64,000 nucleotides of DNA from JACCZX01 sp963829995 (GCA_963829995.1 CAWHKW010000022.1:1-64000); one strand, 5' to 3'. Positions 17,838-26,259 are shown, counted from the first letter of the stretch. Made by a program: numbers and translations. Notes: generated by a model from the sequence alone, not told the origin.

Positions 17838-18731
17838 GTGCTCCTCACTGTTTACTCGTTCCCATTCAAGGCGATGGCGTCGCACTGCGAAGTGCGCGTC
17901 TACGCGCCGGACGAAGCGACTGCACGTGGCTGGTCGGACGCCGCGATTGCTGAAGTGCGGCGTATCGAGACCAAGTATTCGCGTTATCGGGACGACAGCG
18001 TCACGACCGCGATCAATCGCGCTGCCGGCGGCGCCGCGATAAGCGTCGACCCAGAGACTGCCAGCCTGCTCGACTTTGCAGCAGAGTTGCACGCACAAAG
18101 CGATGGCGCGTTCGACCTTACTAGTGGCGTGCTGCGGCGAGCGTGGGATTTCAAGGCGGGCCGCGTGCCTTCGCAGGCCGCACTCGACGAACTCTTGCAG
18201 CTGGTGGGCTGGTCACGGATCGAATGGCATTCGCCCTCATTGCGCATGCGCGCCGGCATGGAGATCGATTTTGGCGGCATCGGCAAGGAGTACGCAGCCG
18301 ATCGTGCGGCCGCGATCGTGGCCGAGTTAGGGGGTGAGCACGGTCTCGTCAATCTTGGTGGCGACGTGCGCGTGATCGGGCCACACGCGGACGGGCAGGC
18401 TTGGCGCATTGCGGTGCAGGACCCGCGCGGCGAGCCCGGCACCACGATCGCTTACCTGAGTGTGCCGCAAGGTGCGATGGCGACCTCGGGCGATTACGAA
18501 CGTTTCTTCGTGCACGAAGGTCGGCGCTATTCGCATGTGCTCGATCCGCGCACGGGTTGGCCAGTCGAGCACTGGCGCTCAGTATCGGTCGTGGCGCCGC
18601 TGGCAATCGCGGCGGGAGCCTGCGCTACGGTCGCGATGTTGAAGCCGGTTGATGACGGGCTGAAGTTTCTCGATGGGCAGGGTGTGCGGTATCTGGCGAT
18701 TGATAGTGCCGGCGACGTTCATTCGAAGTGA
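17838..18731 (+). CDS. ApbE-type FAD:protein FMN transferase
   Basis: ApbE enzymes cleave FAD and attach the FMN moiety through a phosphoester bond to Thr/Ser of target proteins. The 297-residue protein carries the family motifs: FKAMASHCEVRVY, SDGAFDLTSGVL, DFGGIGKEYAADRAAA, VNLGGDVRVIG, ATSGDYERF (215-) and YSHVLDPRTGWP (231-242). The GTG at 17838 is the likely start. Unlike most characterised ApbE proteins it shows no signal peptide or lipobox, although its cluster partners are all exported; either the start is wrong, or it acts before export. It is the last gene of the thioredoxin-DUF4266-DUF3570-ApbE cluster, and the flavinylated target is not known. Confidence 0.92.
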   Translation: MLLTVYSFPFKAMASHCEVRVYAPDEATARGWSDAAIAEVRRIETKYSRYRDDSVTTAINRAAGGAAISVDPETASLLDFAAELHAQSDGAFDLTSGVLRRAWDFKAGRVPSQAALDELLQLVGWSRIEWHSPSLRMRAGMEIDFGGIGKEYAADRAAAIVAELGGEHGLVNLGGDVRVIGPHADGQAWRIAVQDPRGEPGTTIAYLSVPQGAMATSGDYERFFVHEGRRYSHVLDPRTGWPVEHWRSVSVVAPLAIAAGACATVAMLKPVDDGLKFLDGQGVRYLAIDSAGDVHSK

Positions 18732-18749
18732 CTGGCAGGCGGGTCGCAG

Positions 18750-18931
18750 AGCGCAAGCGTTGGGCGGAGCTGGCCTGCCTGGGCGTCGGGCACTGAAGTG
18801 CCAACCACTGCGGTACTCACAACGCCGGCGCGAAATAAGGCTAAAGCGTTATTTCGCTTAAAGGCCCCGGCGTTGCTCCGTTCCTCGGGCGACGCCCCGA
18901 AGGCAGGTCAGCTCCGCCCAACGCTTGCGCT
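18750..18931. repeat. 182-bp structured element with 31-bp inverted ends and nested stems
   Basis: The arms 18750-18780 and 18901-18931 are inverted repeats matching at 30 of 31 positions; the exception would be a G-U pair in RNA. Inside them GGGCGTCG (18781-18788) pairs with CGACGCCC (18890-18897), AACGCCGG (18821-18828) with CCGGCGTT (18867-18874), and GCGAAATAA (18830-18838) with TTATTTCGC (18849-18857). GGCACT-ga-AGTGCC forms a side hairpin at 18789-18802. The result is a long branched stem. It lies between convergent genes (ApbE and DUF72) and encodes no protein I recognise. It could be a structured RNA, a MITE-like or REP-like element, or a recombination site. Confidence 0.75.
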
Positions 18932-18959
18932 TGAGACAGTCTCACTTGTTGGGGGGAAG

Positions 18960-18979
18960 AAAAAACACCTCGTGCGAGG
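18960..18979 (-). terminator. Candidate intrinsic terminator for the DUF72 gene
   Basis: Read on the minus strand, CCTCG-CA-CGAGG (18979-18968) is followed by TGTTTTTT. The 5-bp stem plus T run is consistent with a weak rho-independent terminator for the DUF72 gene that ends at 19035. The 36-bp palindrome just before it may contribute. Confidence 0.45.
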
Positions 18980-18990
18980 CAGTGTCGCGA

Positions 18991-19026
18991 CAGCAGCGGC
19001 TGGCGCAGCTGCGCCAGCCGCTGCTG
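18991..19026. repeat. 36-bp perfect palindrome
   Basis: Bases 18991-19026 form an uninterrupted perfect palindrome centred between 19008 and 19009, with half-site CAGCAGCGGCTGGCGCAG. It begins nine bases after the DUF72 stop codon in the convergent gap with the ApbE gene. As DNA it could extrude a cruciform; as RNA it would be a very stable 16-18 bp hairpin with almost no loop. No T tract is directly attached. Confidence 0.7.
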
Positions 19027-19034
19027 CGGTACGC

Positions 19035-20105
19035 CTACCGAACCACCGCCTTAGCTAGTTCGATCAACGTCAACGGCGCGCTTCCTTCCGCCTTGTTGTT
19101 TGCGATGACGTAGCTCGGCTGATTGCTTTTGATCGCGACGTGAATCAGGTGCGCGAGTGTGCCGCGGGTTGGGATGTCGGGATCGACCAGTCGATCGAAC
19201 GGTGCATAGCGGGTGCGTGCTTCTTCGTAGCGAAGGCCGGCCGCCAGGTTCCAGCGGACGACCAGCGGCCCCTTGAGCCGCCAATCGTCACCTTCCTCTT
19301 CGAGCGCATCCATTGCCCGCAGGGCTGCGCTCTGGCGTGCGGCGACCGGCATGCGCGGATGCAGGGCGATACACAAGCGCGCGCCGCATTCGCGCAGCGT
19401 GCGCACCAGGCGCGGCGTCAGTAACTCGGCGTCACGCAGCTCTACTGCGTAGAGCGGTGCGATACCGCCGACGCTGGTTGGCAAAGCATTCAGCAGTGCA
19501 CCGATGCGCTCGATCGTCGAAACGCCGCCGTCCGCACTCTTCATATCCCCGGGCAATGGCGAGAGCTGGAAAAGAAGCGGGCCGGCCCGGCCGCCTAGGC
19601 CTTCGAGCGCAGGCTGTACGAAGTGATCGATCGCCGCCGACGGATCGAGAAAGAGCGGATTCGCCTCGATCGGGTCGCCGCGCTTTCCGCGCATGGCGGC
19701 GTCCGCGATCATCGCCGGCGCTTTCACCGCAAAGCGGAAGTCACTCGGGACTTGCTCGGCGTAGCGGGCGTATTCAGCGACCGTCAGCGGCTGGTAGAAC
19801 GTCCGATCGATGCCGACGCAGCGAAGCAACGGATGCCGCGCGTAGGCGCTCAGCCCATGCCGCGCCAGTTGCGACTCGGTGTAGTCGGAATCGCCGCGCC
19901 AGACCAGACCCCGCCAACCGGGGAAGAACCAGGACGATGTACCGAGATGAACGCTGCGCGGCAGCAGCCGACCCAGTCGCGTCGTTGATTCGTCAACGTC
20001 TGCAGCTTCAATCGATGCGCTGCTGCGTGTCGGCGGCGCCAGCGAGTCGAGCAGATCGTCTTCGAGATCGTCGAACAGCGAATCGGATTCAGCACGCGGC
20101 GCCAT
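19035..20105 (-). CDS. DUF72 (YecE-like) family protein
   Basis: A 356-residue protein of the DUF72 TIM-barrel family. Recognisable pieces are VHLGTSSWFFPGWRGLVW, the TFYQPLTVAEYARYAEQVPS segment and FRFAVKAPAMIADAAM, then GPLLFQLSPLP, YAVELRDAELLTP and KGPLVVRWNLAAGLRYEEA. The family has no established reaction. An acidic N-terminal extension (about 45 residues, LFDDLEDDLLDSL) precedes the domain. The start lies 26 bases after the histidine kinase stop, so it may be cotranscribed with the two-component genes. The 3' side is bounded by the palindrome and a candidate terminator. Confidence 0.88.
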   Translation of the reverse strand: MAPRAESDSLFDDLEDDLLDSLAPPTRSSASIEAADVDESTTRLGRLLPRSVHLGTSSWFFPGWRGLVWRGDSDYTESQLARHGLSAYARHPLLRCVGIDRTFYQPLTVAEYARYAEQVPSDFRFAVKAPAMIADAAMRGKRGDPIEANPLFLDPSAAIDHFVQPALEGLGGRAGPLLFQLSPLPGDMKSADGGVSTIERIGALLNALPTSVGGIAPLYAVELRDAELLTPRLVRTLRECGARLCIALHPRMPVAARQSAALRAMDALEEEGDDWRLKGPLVVRWNLAAGLRYEEARTRYAPFDRLVDPDIPTRGTLAHLIHVAIKSNQPSYVIANNKAEGSAPLTLIELAKAVVR

Positions 20106-20131
20106 ACGGCCGCGAGTTTAGGGCGAGAAGG

Positions 20132-22105
20132 CTAGGGCGAGCTCGGTGCTTCCCGCCCGCGCGCTCCGACGTCGGCCTGCCGGACCTGCTCGATCACGGC
20201 TTCGGTGTCCAGCGATAGCTGCATCGCACGCGTCGTCGGCCCGGGTGTCGTATCAAGCGGCAGCCGCACCATGACGGTGGTGCCGGCGCCCGGCACCGAC
20301 TCGAACTTCAGAAACGCGCCGATCCGCTGCGCGCGGTTGCGCATGTTCAGCATGCCGCGTCCGGTGCCATTGCCCGCCGCCAGTCCACGGCCGTTGTCGG
20401 TCACGCGGATCGTCAGCCATTGCGAGTCGCCTTCATGGTCGATCGCCAGCATCACTCGCACCATTCGGGCGCGCGAGTGCTTGATGGCGTTGGTCAGCGC
20501 TTCCTGTGTGATGCGCAGCACCGGCAACACCGCGTTCGGATCGAGATCGACATCCTCCGGCAGGTTGCGCGCGTCCCATTGCAGGTCCATGTTCACGGCT
20601 TTCAGCCGGGGTTCCATGCGAAAGCGCATGTTGCCCAATGCGGCCAGCAGGTCTGAGTCCTCGGCGGCGAGCGCGTCGATCGCGAGCCGCATGTCGTCGA
20701 TCGATTCGCGCAGGATCTGCGCCACCTGTTCATTCGACATCGCGCCACGCTCGACCAGCATCAGCGACGACAACAGTTGCGAACCGAGCCCGTCGTGCAT
20801 GTCCTGCATGATGCGCTGGCGCTCCTGCGCGCTCGCCTTGAGCCGCTCGCTTTCGCGCAGGCGGTCGAAGTTGCGCTTCAATAGCTGCTCGCGCTCGTGA
20901 ATGCGAGTTTCGAGCTCGGTATTGGTTTTCTCGACGTCGGCCAGCGAGCGCACGAAGCGATCGATCAGCGTCGCACCGAGCGCAATCAGCAGCACGGGAG
21001 TCGCGATGTTCAGCAGCTCCGGGCTCGCGAACGGCAGCACGCCGGTGTAAACAAGGAAATCGTGGATCGCGGCACCGAGCGCTAACGCCAGCGCAGCCAC
21101 GATCCCTTTCAGCATGACCGAAGGGGTAAACAATGCGTGGCCGGCCAGTGTCAGTACACCCGTTGCCAGCGCGGTCAACATCATCGCCTGCCAGATGGCG
21201 CCGGCCTGAATGTCGAACATGTCGCTGAAAAGCAGGTACAGGCCCGGCCCCATCGCGGCCAGAACGATCAATCCCAGCTCGGCCCGCGTGCGGTGGCGGC
21301 CGCCTTGCCGCCACATCGTGATTGTGGCGACGGCCGTGAACACAGCCGTGCCCAGATAGAACGCGCCGCGTATCCAGAAGCGCGCGTCGGCGGGCATCGA
21401 CTCGAACACGAGGTCCATTGAGCGCAATGCCCAGAACGCCGACATCAAGGCCAGCAACCCGAACAAATTCTCCGAACGCCGCCGCAGCCACAACGCGGCG
21501 AAGCCGATCGCCAGCAGGACGGTGAGCAGCAATGAGAGCCAGCGTAGCGTGTGGCTGACAAAAAACTGGTTGCCATAGCGTGGCTGCAGGTCCGCCGTCG
21601 GCCCGACATCGATCGGGCCAATGCCGTGCACGCCGACTCCATACGAGGTGTAGATCAGCACGTCGTTGTCGCCCTGCAGGAAACCGACCGGCAGATTGAT
21701 CAGATGCGGGCGGCGCCAGCGAACGTGACGCCGTTCGGAGTCGAGCGGCAGATCGGCCACCATCTTGCCATTCAGATAGATCGTGCCCCCGGTGGGGAGG
21801 CGGCCAAGCAACATGCTCCAGCCGTCGGTTGGAATCTCTGGAGTCTTGAACATCATGCGAATCCAGACGCCCTGGCGCGTGCCGCCGCCGGATGACCAGC
21901 GCAACGGCAACGCATGCGATTGCCAGATGGAGTCAGCGCTCGGAAAAGCGTCGCGCGTTCCGGAAACCCATTCGATGCGATCGATCTTGATCGTTTCGTC
22001 GGCGGCCGCGAGCGGTGCAACGAAACACAGTGCCAGAGACAGCGCGGCCCGCCCGAACAAGTGAAGAATGCGAGCCCTCGTGCCGGAGCGAGATCGCACC
22101 AACAC
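20132..22105 (-). CDS. 7TM sensor histidine kinase (HisKA_3 type)
   Basis: A 657-residue sensor kinase: signal-like N-terminus (about 14-35), a periplasmic beta-rich sensor domain (36-185; GTIYLNGKMVADLPLDSE), seven predicted membrane helices (190-400), a coiled coil, then a NarL-type dimerisation domain with the phospho-acceptor His437 in RIMQDMHDGLGSQLLSSL. The ATPase domain follows (N box ITQEALTNAIKHSRA; G box VTDNGRGLAAGNGTGRG). The architecture is that of 7TMR-DISM kinases; the ligand is unknown. The GTG start overlaps the stop of the response regulator gene by one base (TAGTG), so the two are translationally coupled and almost certainly form a pair. Confidence 0.92.
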   Translation of the reverse strand: MLVRSRSGTRARILHLFGRAALSLALCFVAPLAAADETIKIDRIEWVSGTRDAFPSADSIWQSHALPLRWSSGGGTRQGVWIRMMFKTPEIPTDGWSMLLGRLPTGGTIYLNGKMVADLPLDSERRHVRWRRPHLINLPVGFLQGDNDVLIYTSYGVGVHGIGPIDVGPTADLQPRYGNQFFVSHTLRWLSLLLTVLLAIGFAALWLRRRSENLFGLLALMSAFWALRSMDLVFESMPADARFWIRGAFYLGTAVFTAVATITMWRQGGRHRTRAELGLIVLAAMGPGLYLLFSDMFDIQAGAIWQAMMLTALATGVLTLAGHALFTPSVMLKGIVAALALALGAAIHDFLVYTGVLPFASPELLNIATPVLLIALGATLIDRFVRSLADVEKTNTELETRIHEREQLLKRNFDRLRESERLKASAQERQRIMQDMHDGLGSQLLSSLMLVERGAMSNEQVAQILRESIDDMRLAIDALAAEDSDLLAALGNMRFRMEPRLKAVNMDLQWDARNLPEDVDLDPNAVLPVLRITQEALTNAIKHSRARMVRVMLAIDHEGDSQWLTIRVTDNGRGLAAGNGTGRGMLNMRNRAQRIGAFLKFESVPGAGTTVMVRLPLDTTPGPTTRAMQLSLDTEAVIEQVRQADVGARGREAPSSP

Positions 22106-22776
22106 TAGTTTTTCAGCAACCCCATTTGAGTCGCTTCGTACACCGCCTCGCCACGCGAGTGAACCGCGAGCTTCCGGTAGATCTTCTTGATATGCGCCGT
22201 CACGGTGTGCGGCGATATGCCGAGAATGTCTCCGATCTCGTTAAAGCTCATTCCCTTCGCCAGCAGCTGAAGGATCTCAGTCTCGCGCGCAGACAGCGGA
22301 TTCTGCTCGGTGCCGGGCAGGCGCGCCGGCGCGGTGGTGCTCATCCGGTTGCGAATCGCGCGCAGCACGCTGCGCGCAACGACCGGACTGACCGGGGATC
22401 CGCCTGCCCGCAACAAGCGAATGCACGAGATCACGTCAGCGGGCGCCGAGTCTTTCAAGATGTAGCCGGTGGCACCTGCTTCGATCGACGACACGACATG
22501 CTGCTCGTCGCCGAAGACGGTGACGACCATGATGTCGACGTCGGGCTTTTTCTGGCTCACCTGGCGGATCAGCTCGATACCGCTGCCGTCGGGCAGGCCG
22601 AGATCGATCAGCATCACTTCGAACGATTCGCGATCGATGATCGCCTGCGCTTCGCGCTTGTTCGAAGCCGCGCCAACGAGCTTCATGGTCGGCTCGTTCT
22701 CCACGATCTGCACAAAGCGCCGGCGAAACTCCGGTTCGTCCTCGACGATGATGATCGAGATCTGCTGCTCAGCCAT
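22105..22776 (-). CDS. LuxR/NarL-family response regulator
   Basis: A 223-residue response regulator. The receiver domain (1-120) has the acidic pair in IIIVEDEPEF, the phospho-acceptor Asp58 in VMLIDLGLPDGSG and the conserved lysine in GYILKDSAPADV. The C-terminal LuxR-type helix-turn-helix reads LSARETEILQLLAKGMSFNE and ILGISPHTVTAHIKKIYRKL. The ATG at 22776 is preceded by GGGAGAG; the frame is open further upstream but lacks homology there. It lies directly upstream of its cognate kinase gene. Targets are not indicated by the sequence; the downstream DUF72 gene may be in the same transcript. Confidence 0.94.
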   Translation of the reverse strand: MAEQQISIIIVEDEPEFRRRFVQIVENEPTMKLVGAASNKREAQAIIDRESFEVMLIDLGLPDGSGIELIRQVSQKKPDVDIMVVTVFGDEQHVVSSIEAGATGYILKDSAPADVISCIRLLRAGGSPVSPVVARSVLRAIRNRMSTTAPARLPGTEQNPLSARETEILQLLAKGMSFNEIGDILGISPHTVTAHIKKIYRKLAVHSRGEAVYEATQMGLLKN

Positions 22777-22882
22777 CGATGCTCTCCCGCCGCTCTTGCT
22801 GTGGTGCGCGGATGATAGCCGCAGAACCCACGGTGAAACGCGAGAGGTGAAGGGCAGAGTCGACCGTAAGTAGGGCGATTTC

Positions 22883-23515
22883 CTAGGGCGCAAGGCGAAC
22901 CCGCGTCCATCCGGCGCCCGTTTTCGTATAAAGCAGTCGATCGTGTAGCCGCGACGGCCGGCCCTGCCAAAACTCGATCGCATTCGGCACGACGCGATAA
23001 CCGCCCCAGTACGGCGGCCGGCTCGGCGCGGTCGCATGACGCAGCGCCATTTCTGCGACACGCGCCATCAACCACGCCTTGCCCGAAATCGGCTGACTCT
23101 GCGGCGAGGCCCACGCCCCGATTCGGCTCGCCAGAGGACGGCCGCGGAAGTATTGATCCGACTCCTCCGTGGTCGTGCGCGACACCGTGCCATCGATACG
23201 CACCTGCCGCTCAAGCTCGGGCCAGAAGAAAAGTAACGCGGCGTGCGCGTTTGCGGCGAGCTCGCTCCCTTTGCGACTTTCGTAGTTGGTGAAAAACACG
23301 AAACCGGACTGATCGAAGCCTTTCAGCAACACTGTGCGAGCCGCAGGCTTGCCCGCGGCATCGGCAGTGGCCAGCGTCATTGCGTTGGACTCACGCACCT
23401 GCGCTTTCGTGGCTTCGTCCCACCACACCGAGAATTGCGCGACCGGATCGGCGTCTGCATGGCTTTCATCAAGTTCGCTGCGTTTGTACTCGACGCGCAA
23501 ATCGGCGATGTTCAT
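22883..23515 (-). CDS. pdxH: Pyridoxamine/pyridoxine 5'-phosphate oxidase
   Basis: An FMN enzyme that oxidises PNP or PMP to pyridoxal 5'-phosphate, the last step of vitamin B6 salvage. The 210-residue length is typical. Diagnostic segments are LRVEYKRSELDESHADADPV, AMTLATADAAGKPAARTVLL with LKGFDQSGFVFFTNYESRKG, SRIGAWASPQSQPI, and the C-terminal PHD/active-site region EFWQGRPSRLHDRLLY with GWTRVRLAP. The start overlaps the chaC stop by four bases (ATGA), so it belongs to the permease-MFS-chaC-pdxH run. Confidence 0.96.
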   Translation of the reverse strand: MNIADLRVEYKRSELDESHADADPVAQFSVWWDEATKAQVRESNAMTLATADAAGKPAARTVLLKGFDQSGFVFFTNYESRKGSELAANAHAALLFFWPELERQVRIDGTVSRTTTEESDQYFRGRPLASRIGAWASPQSQPISGKAWLMARVAEMALRHATAPSRPPYWGGYRVVPNAIEFWQGRPSRLHDRLLYTKTGAGWTRVRLAP

Positions 23516-24156
23516 GGCAATATCTTAGGGACATGAGCTTGCGCGTGCCGCGCAAGCCGTTCGAGATGCGGGTCACTTAAGCCGTGCTCGCGCAGCGAGC
23601 CGACGGTCTTGATCAAGTAGTCGAGGCTGGTACCGAAGCGACCGCAGCTGCCGCGCTCGAAGACGGCGAGAATTTCGGCTTCACTGAGCTTGCCGGCGTA
23701 ATTCTGAGCATCGCGTCGCACCACAAAACCAAGCGCGGAGACGAGCGTGCCTTCTTCTGCCCGCATGCTCAACCGACAATCCAGCCAGCGCGGCGAATAC
23801 GAACCCATGAACATCTCGCGATCCCATAGCCGCTCAAGCTCGTCGCGCGCGGTGCTGGCCGGCAATCGGTAAGCGACGCCAGCGCACGATCCGCCACGAT
23901 CCAGTCCGGCAACGAGCCCGGGGCACTCGAGCGTGCCTCGATTCACCCGACTCCACAAACACAAGCGGCGGTGATAGCCATGCACGCGCGCGGTGATGCG
24001 TCGATCGTAGGTGACTTCGGGATTCCAGATCAGTGAGCCGTAGGCGAACAGCCACACCGGAGAAGTTCCACTCCAACCGGCCAACGCGCTGTGCAGCGAT
24101 GCTGCTTGCTGCTCGGCGGTGACGCGGCCCGGAAAATCGAACGGCACCTTGTTCAT
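23512..24156 (-). CDS. chaC: Gamma-glutamylcyclotransferase (ChaC family)
   Basis: ChaC-type enzymes degrade glutathione to 5-oxoproline and Cys-Gly in the cytosol. The 214-residue protein has the nucleotide-like loop FAYGSLIWNP, the RVHGYHRRLCLWSRVNRG and CPGLVAGLDRGGSCAGVAYR segments and the downstream LWDREMFMGSYSPRWLD, where the catalytic glutamate is expected. I took the ATG at 24156, which overlaps the MFS stop by four bases; an in-frame ATG ten codons upstream adds residues without homology. The gene also overlaps pdxH at its 3' end, so four genes run as a coupled operon. Confidence 0.92.
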   Translation of the reverse strand: MNKVPFDFPGRVTAEQQAASLHSALAGWSGTSPVWLFAYGSLIWNPEVTYDRRITARVHGYHRRLCLWSRVNRGTLECPGLVAGLDRGGSCAGVAYRLPASTARDELERLWDREMFMGSYSPRWLDCRLSMRAEEGTLVSALGFVVRRDAQNYAGKLSEAEILAVFERGSCGRFGTSLDYLIKTVGSLREHGLSDPHLERLARHAQAHVPKILP

Positions 24157-25319
24157 TGTCGCTTCTCTACGTTCATGCGGCGCCACGCAGTCCAGCCGCC
24201 GGCGCCGAGCATGCTCGCCATCAGCCAGAACGCCGGGCCGGCGCCGAGTACCGAGCCGAACGCTCCGAACACGAGCGGCAGCACGACGTGGCTGGAGTTC
24301 ATGATCGTCGTGCGCACGCCAAGCGCTTCACCGACGCGGCCGGCCGGCGAGCGGTCGTGCAATAGCGACATCACGTTGGGCTGAGCCGCGCCGAGGCCGA
24401 GTCCGAGCAGAAAGGCGACCGCCATCAGCGGCGCCAGTGTCTGAAAAAAGGGAATCAACGCGAAGCCGATGGCAGCGGTGACCAAGGTGAATAGCAGCAC
24501 CTGCCACTCGCGATAGCGGCGCGACAGCGACGGCATCGCAAGCCGGATCGCAAACGTCGCCGCTGCAAAGCTTCCAAGCACCAGGCCAATCTGCGAAGCA
24601 GACAGCCCGATGCTCGTGCCGTACACGGGGATCAGAAACTGTTGCAGGTCCCAAGACATTGAAATCATGCCGCTGACGATCAACACATTGCGCACCGCCG
24701 GGAAGCGCAGCAGGTCGAACGGACTGCGCGACTGCACCGTCGCCTCTGCTGCGTGCGGCGCCGGCAACAGTGCGCGCTGCGCCAGCAGGATCAGGACGCT
24801 CGCGCTCATCAGCACAAAGATCAACGCGAACGTGACTCGGTGGCCGACGCTGTCGATCAAGAATCCGCTTGCCACCGGCGCGATCAATCCTGACGTAGAA
24901 AACCCAAGCGCCAGCATCGAAAACGCTGCCGGCCGGCTACCCGGTTCGGACATGATGCCAACCAGATTTTGCATCGTCATCTGCACATACATGAAGCCGG
25001 TGCCCATCAAGGCGCTGGCAACGAGCAGCGGCGCGACATCGGCGGTGGCGTAAGGAAACGCGGCGGGAAGCAGCGCTCCGAAGGTCATCATGACGGTGCC
25101 CAGCAGCAAAGGTCGAAACGGGCCGACTTCGTCAAGCCAGCGTCCGGCTCGTACTGCGAGCAGCGCAGGCACCAGCGCGTACAGCGCCAGTACCACGCCC
25201 ACGGTAAAGGGCGAGGCCTTGTTCGACAGCGCGTACAGCGACGCGGTAACGCGCGCCGCGCCGAACGCAGTATGCGTCAGCACGACGAACGCGATGATGC
25301 GCGGCAATGTCATTGCCAT
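24153..25319 (-). CDS. MFS transporter
   Basis: A 388-residue major facilitator permease of about 12 helices, located in the inner membrane. Typical elements are LVPALLAVRAGRWLDEVGPF (loop 2-3 motif A variant), a charged central loop (about 190-210) and AFLLGLGLGAAQPNVMSLLH, then RVGEALGVRTTIMNSSHVVL in the C-terminal half. The substrate cannot be inferred; drug or metabolite efflux is likely. The start at 25319 lies four bases after the stop of the EamA permease gene, and the stop overlaps chaC. Two in-frame starts (25319, 25313) are nearly equivalent. Confidence 0.88.
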   Translation of the reverse strand: MAMTLPRIIAFVVLTHTAFGAARVTASLYALSNKASPFTVGVVLALYALVPALLAVRAGRWLDEVGPFRPLLLGTVMMTFGALLPAAFPYATADVAPLLVASALMGTGFMYVQMTMQNLVGIMSEPGSRPAAFSMLALGFSTSGLIAPVASGFLIDSVGHRVTFALIFVLMSASVLILLAQRALLPAPHAAEATVQSRSPFDLLRFPAVRNVLIVSGMISMSWDLQQFLIPVYGTSIGLSASQIGLVLGSFAAATFAIRLAMPSLSRRYREWQVLLFTLVTAAIGFALIPFFQTLAPLMAVAFLLGLGLGAAQPNVMSLLHDRSPAGRVGEALGVRTTIMNSSHVVLPLVFGAFGSVLGAGPAFWLMASMLGAGGWTAWRRMNVEKRQ

Positions 25320-25323
25320 CGGA

Positions 25324-26259
25324 TTAAGTCGCGCTTCTGGGCACTTCAGCCTCTTGCAGTTCACTCTTGTCGCGCAGCTTCAGCGCTACCAGCGCCACGC
25401 CTGCGCAGGTGAGCGCGACACCGAGCGCAGTCAGCCACGTCGGATAGATGCCGAACATCAGCGATTCCAGCGCCACGGCGATGATCGGCGTCAGGTAGAG
25501 CAGGCTGGTCACGCGCGTCGCTTCTCCGCGGCGCATCAGTGTGTGCAGCGCATTCACTGCAAAGATCGAGGCAAACGTCACCAGGAAACCGATCGCCGCC
25601 AGAAGCTGCCACGAAACCTCAAACCGGAAGCCTTCGACCGCGAATGCAAGCGGCGCAACGAGCAATAAGGTCGCCGCGAACTGCACGACCGATGCGGCGC
25701 GCAGATCGACTGCTGGGCAAAAGATGCGCTGATACAGGGTGCCGATGGTGATTGCCGCCAATGAAATCAGTACCGCGGCCAGTGACGCCGTGCTCATCGC
25801 GTCCAGATCGATCTTGTGCCAGACGACCAGCGCGACGCCGGCCAGTCCGAGGAATACCCCGATCCACTGCCAGCCGGTTAGCCGTTCGCCGATAAAAGGA
25901 CCTGCGATCGCCGCGGTCACCAACGGCTGCAACGCAAGTATCAACGCCGTGATGCCGGCGGCCATTCCGAGGTACTGCGCGTAGTGGCTGCCACCTAGGT
26001 TGACCGCGTGCATCAGCAGGCCGGCAACGGCGATGTGCAGCCATTGCGGCAACGAATCCGGCCAGCGCGGCCGCACGATGAGCGCGATTGGTATGACCAG
26101 CAGCATGCCGACTATGAATCGCAGCGTGAGGAACGTAAATGGCGGCGCGTACTGCAGGCCCACCTTGGTCGCCAGGAACCCCGACCCCCAGACGACGACG
26201 AAGTACCAGGCAAGCCAGGCGCTAGAGCTGTGATGCGGCGACACGGTCACAACCGACAT
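25324..26259 (-). CDS. EamA/DMT-superfamily permease
   Basis: A 311-residue permease with ten predicted helices in two EamA repeats: WYFVVVWGSGFLATKVGLQY, with AGITALILALQPLVTAAIAG; and SLAAVLISLAAITIGTLYQR, with TSLLYLTPIIAVALESLMFG. Members export amino acids, nucleotides or metabolites; the specific substrate is not evident. It is the first gene of the permease-MFS-chaC-pdxH run. Its start faces ahpC across a 117-base divergent region, so the promoter of this operon shares space with the peroxide-responsive ahpC promoter. Confidence 0.9.
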   Translation of the reverse strand: MSVVTVSPHHSSSAWLAWYFVVVWGSGFLATKVGLQYAPPFTFLTLRFIVGMLLVIPIALIVRPRWPDSLPQWLHIAVAGLLMHAVNLGGSHYAQYLGMAAGITALILALQPLVTAAIAGPFIGERLTGWQWIGVFLGLAGVALVVWHKIDLDAMSTASLAAVLISLAAITIGTLYQRIFCPAVDLRAASVVQFAATLLLVAPLAFAVEGFRFEVSWQLLAAIGFLVTFASIFAVNALHTLMRRGEATRVTSLLYLTPIIAVALESLMFGIYPTWLTALGVALTCAGVALVALKLRDKSELQEAEVPRSAT

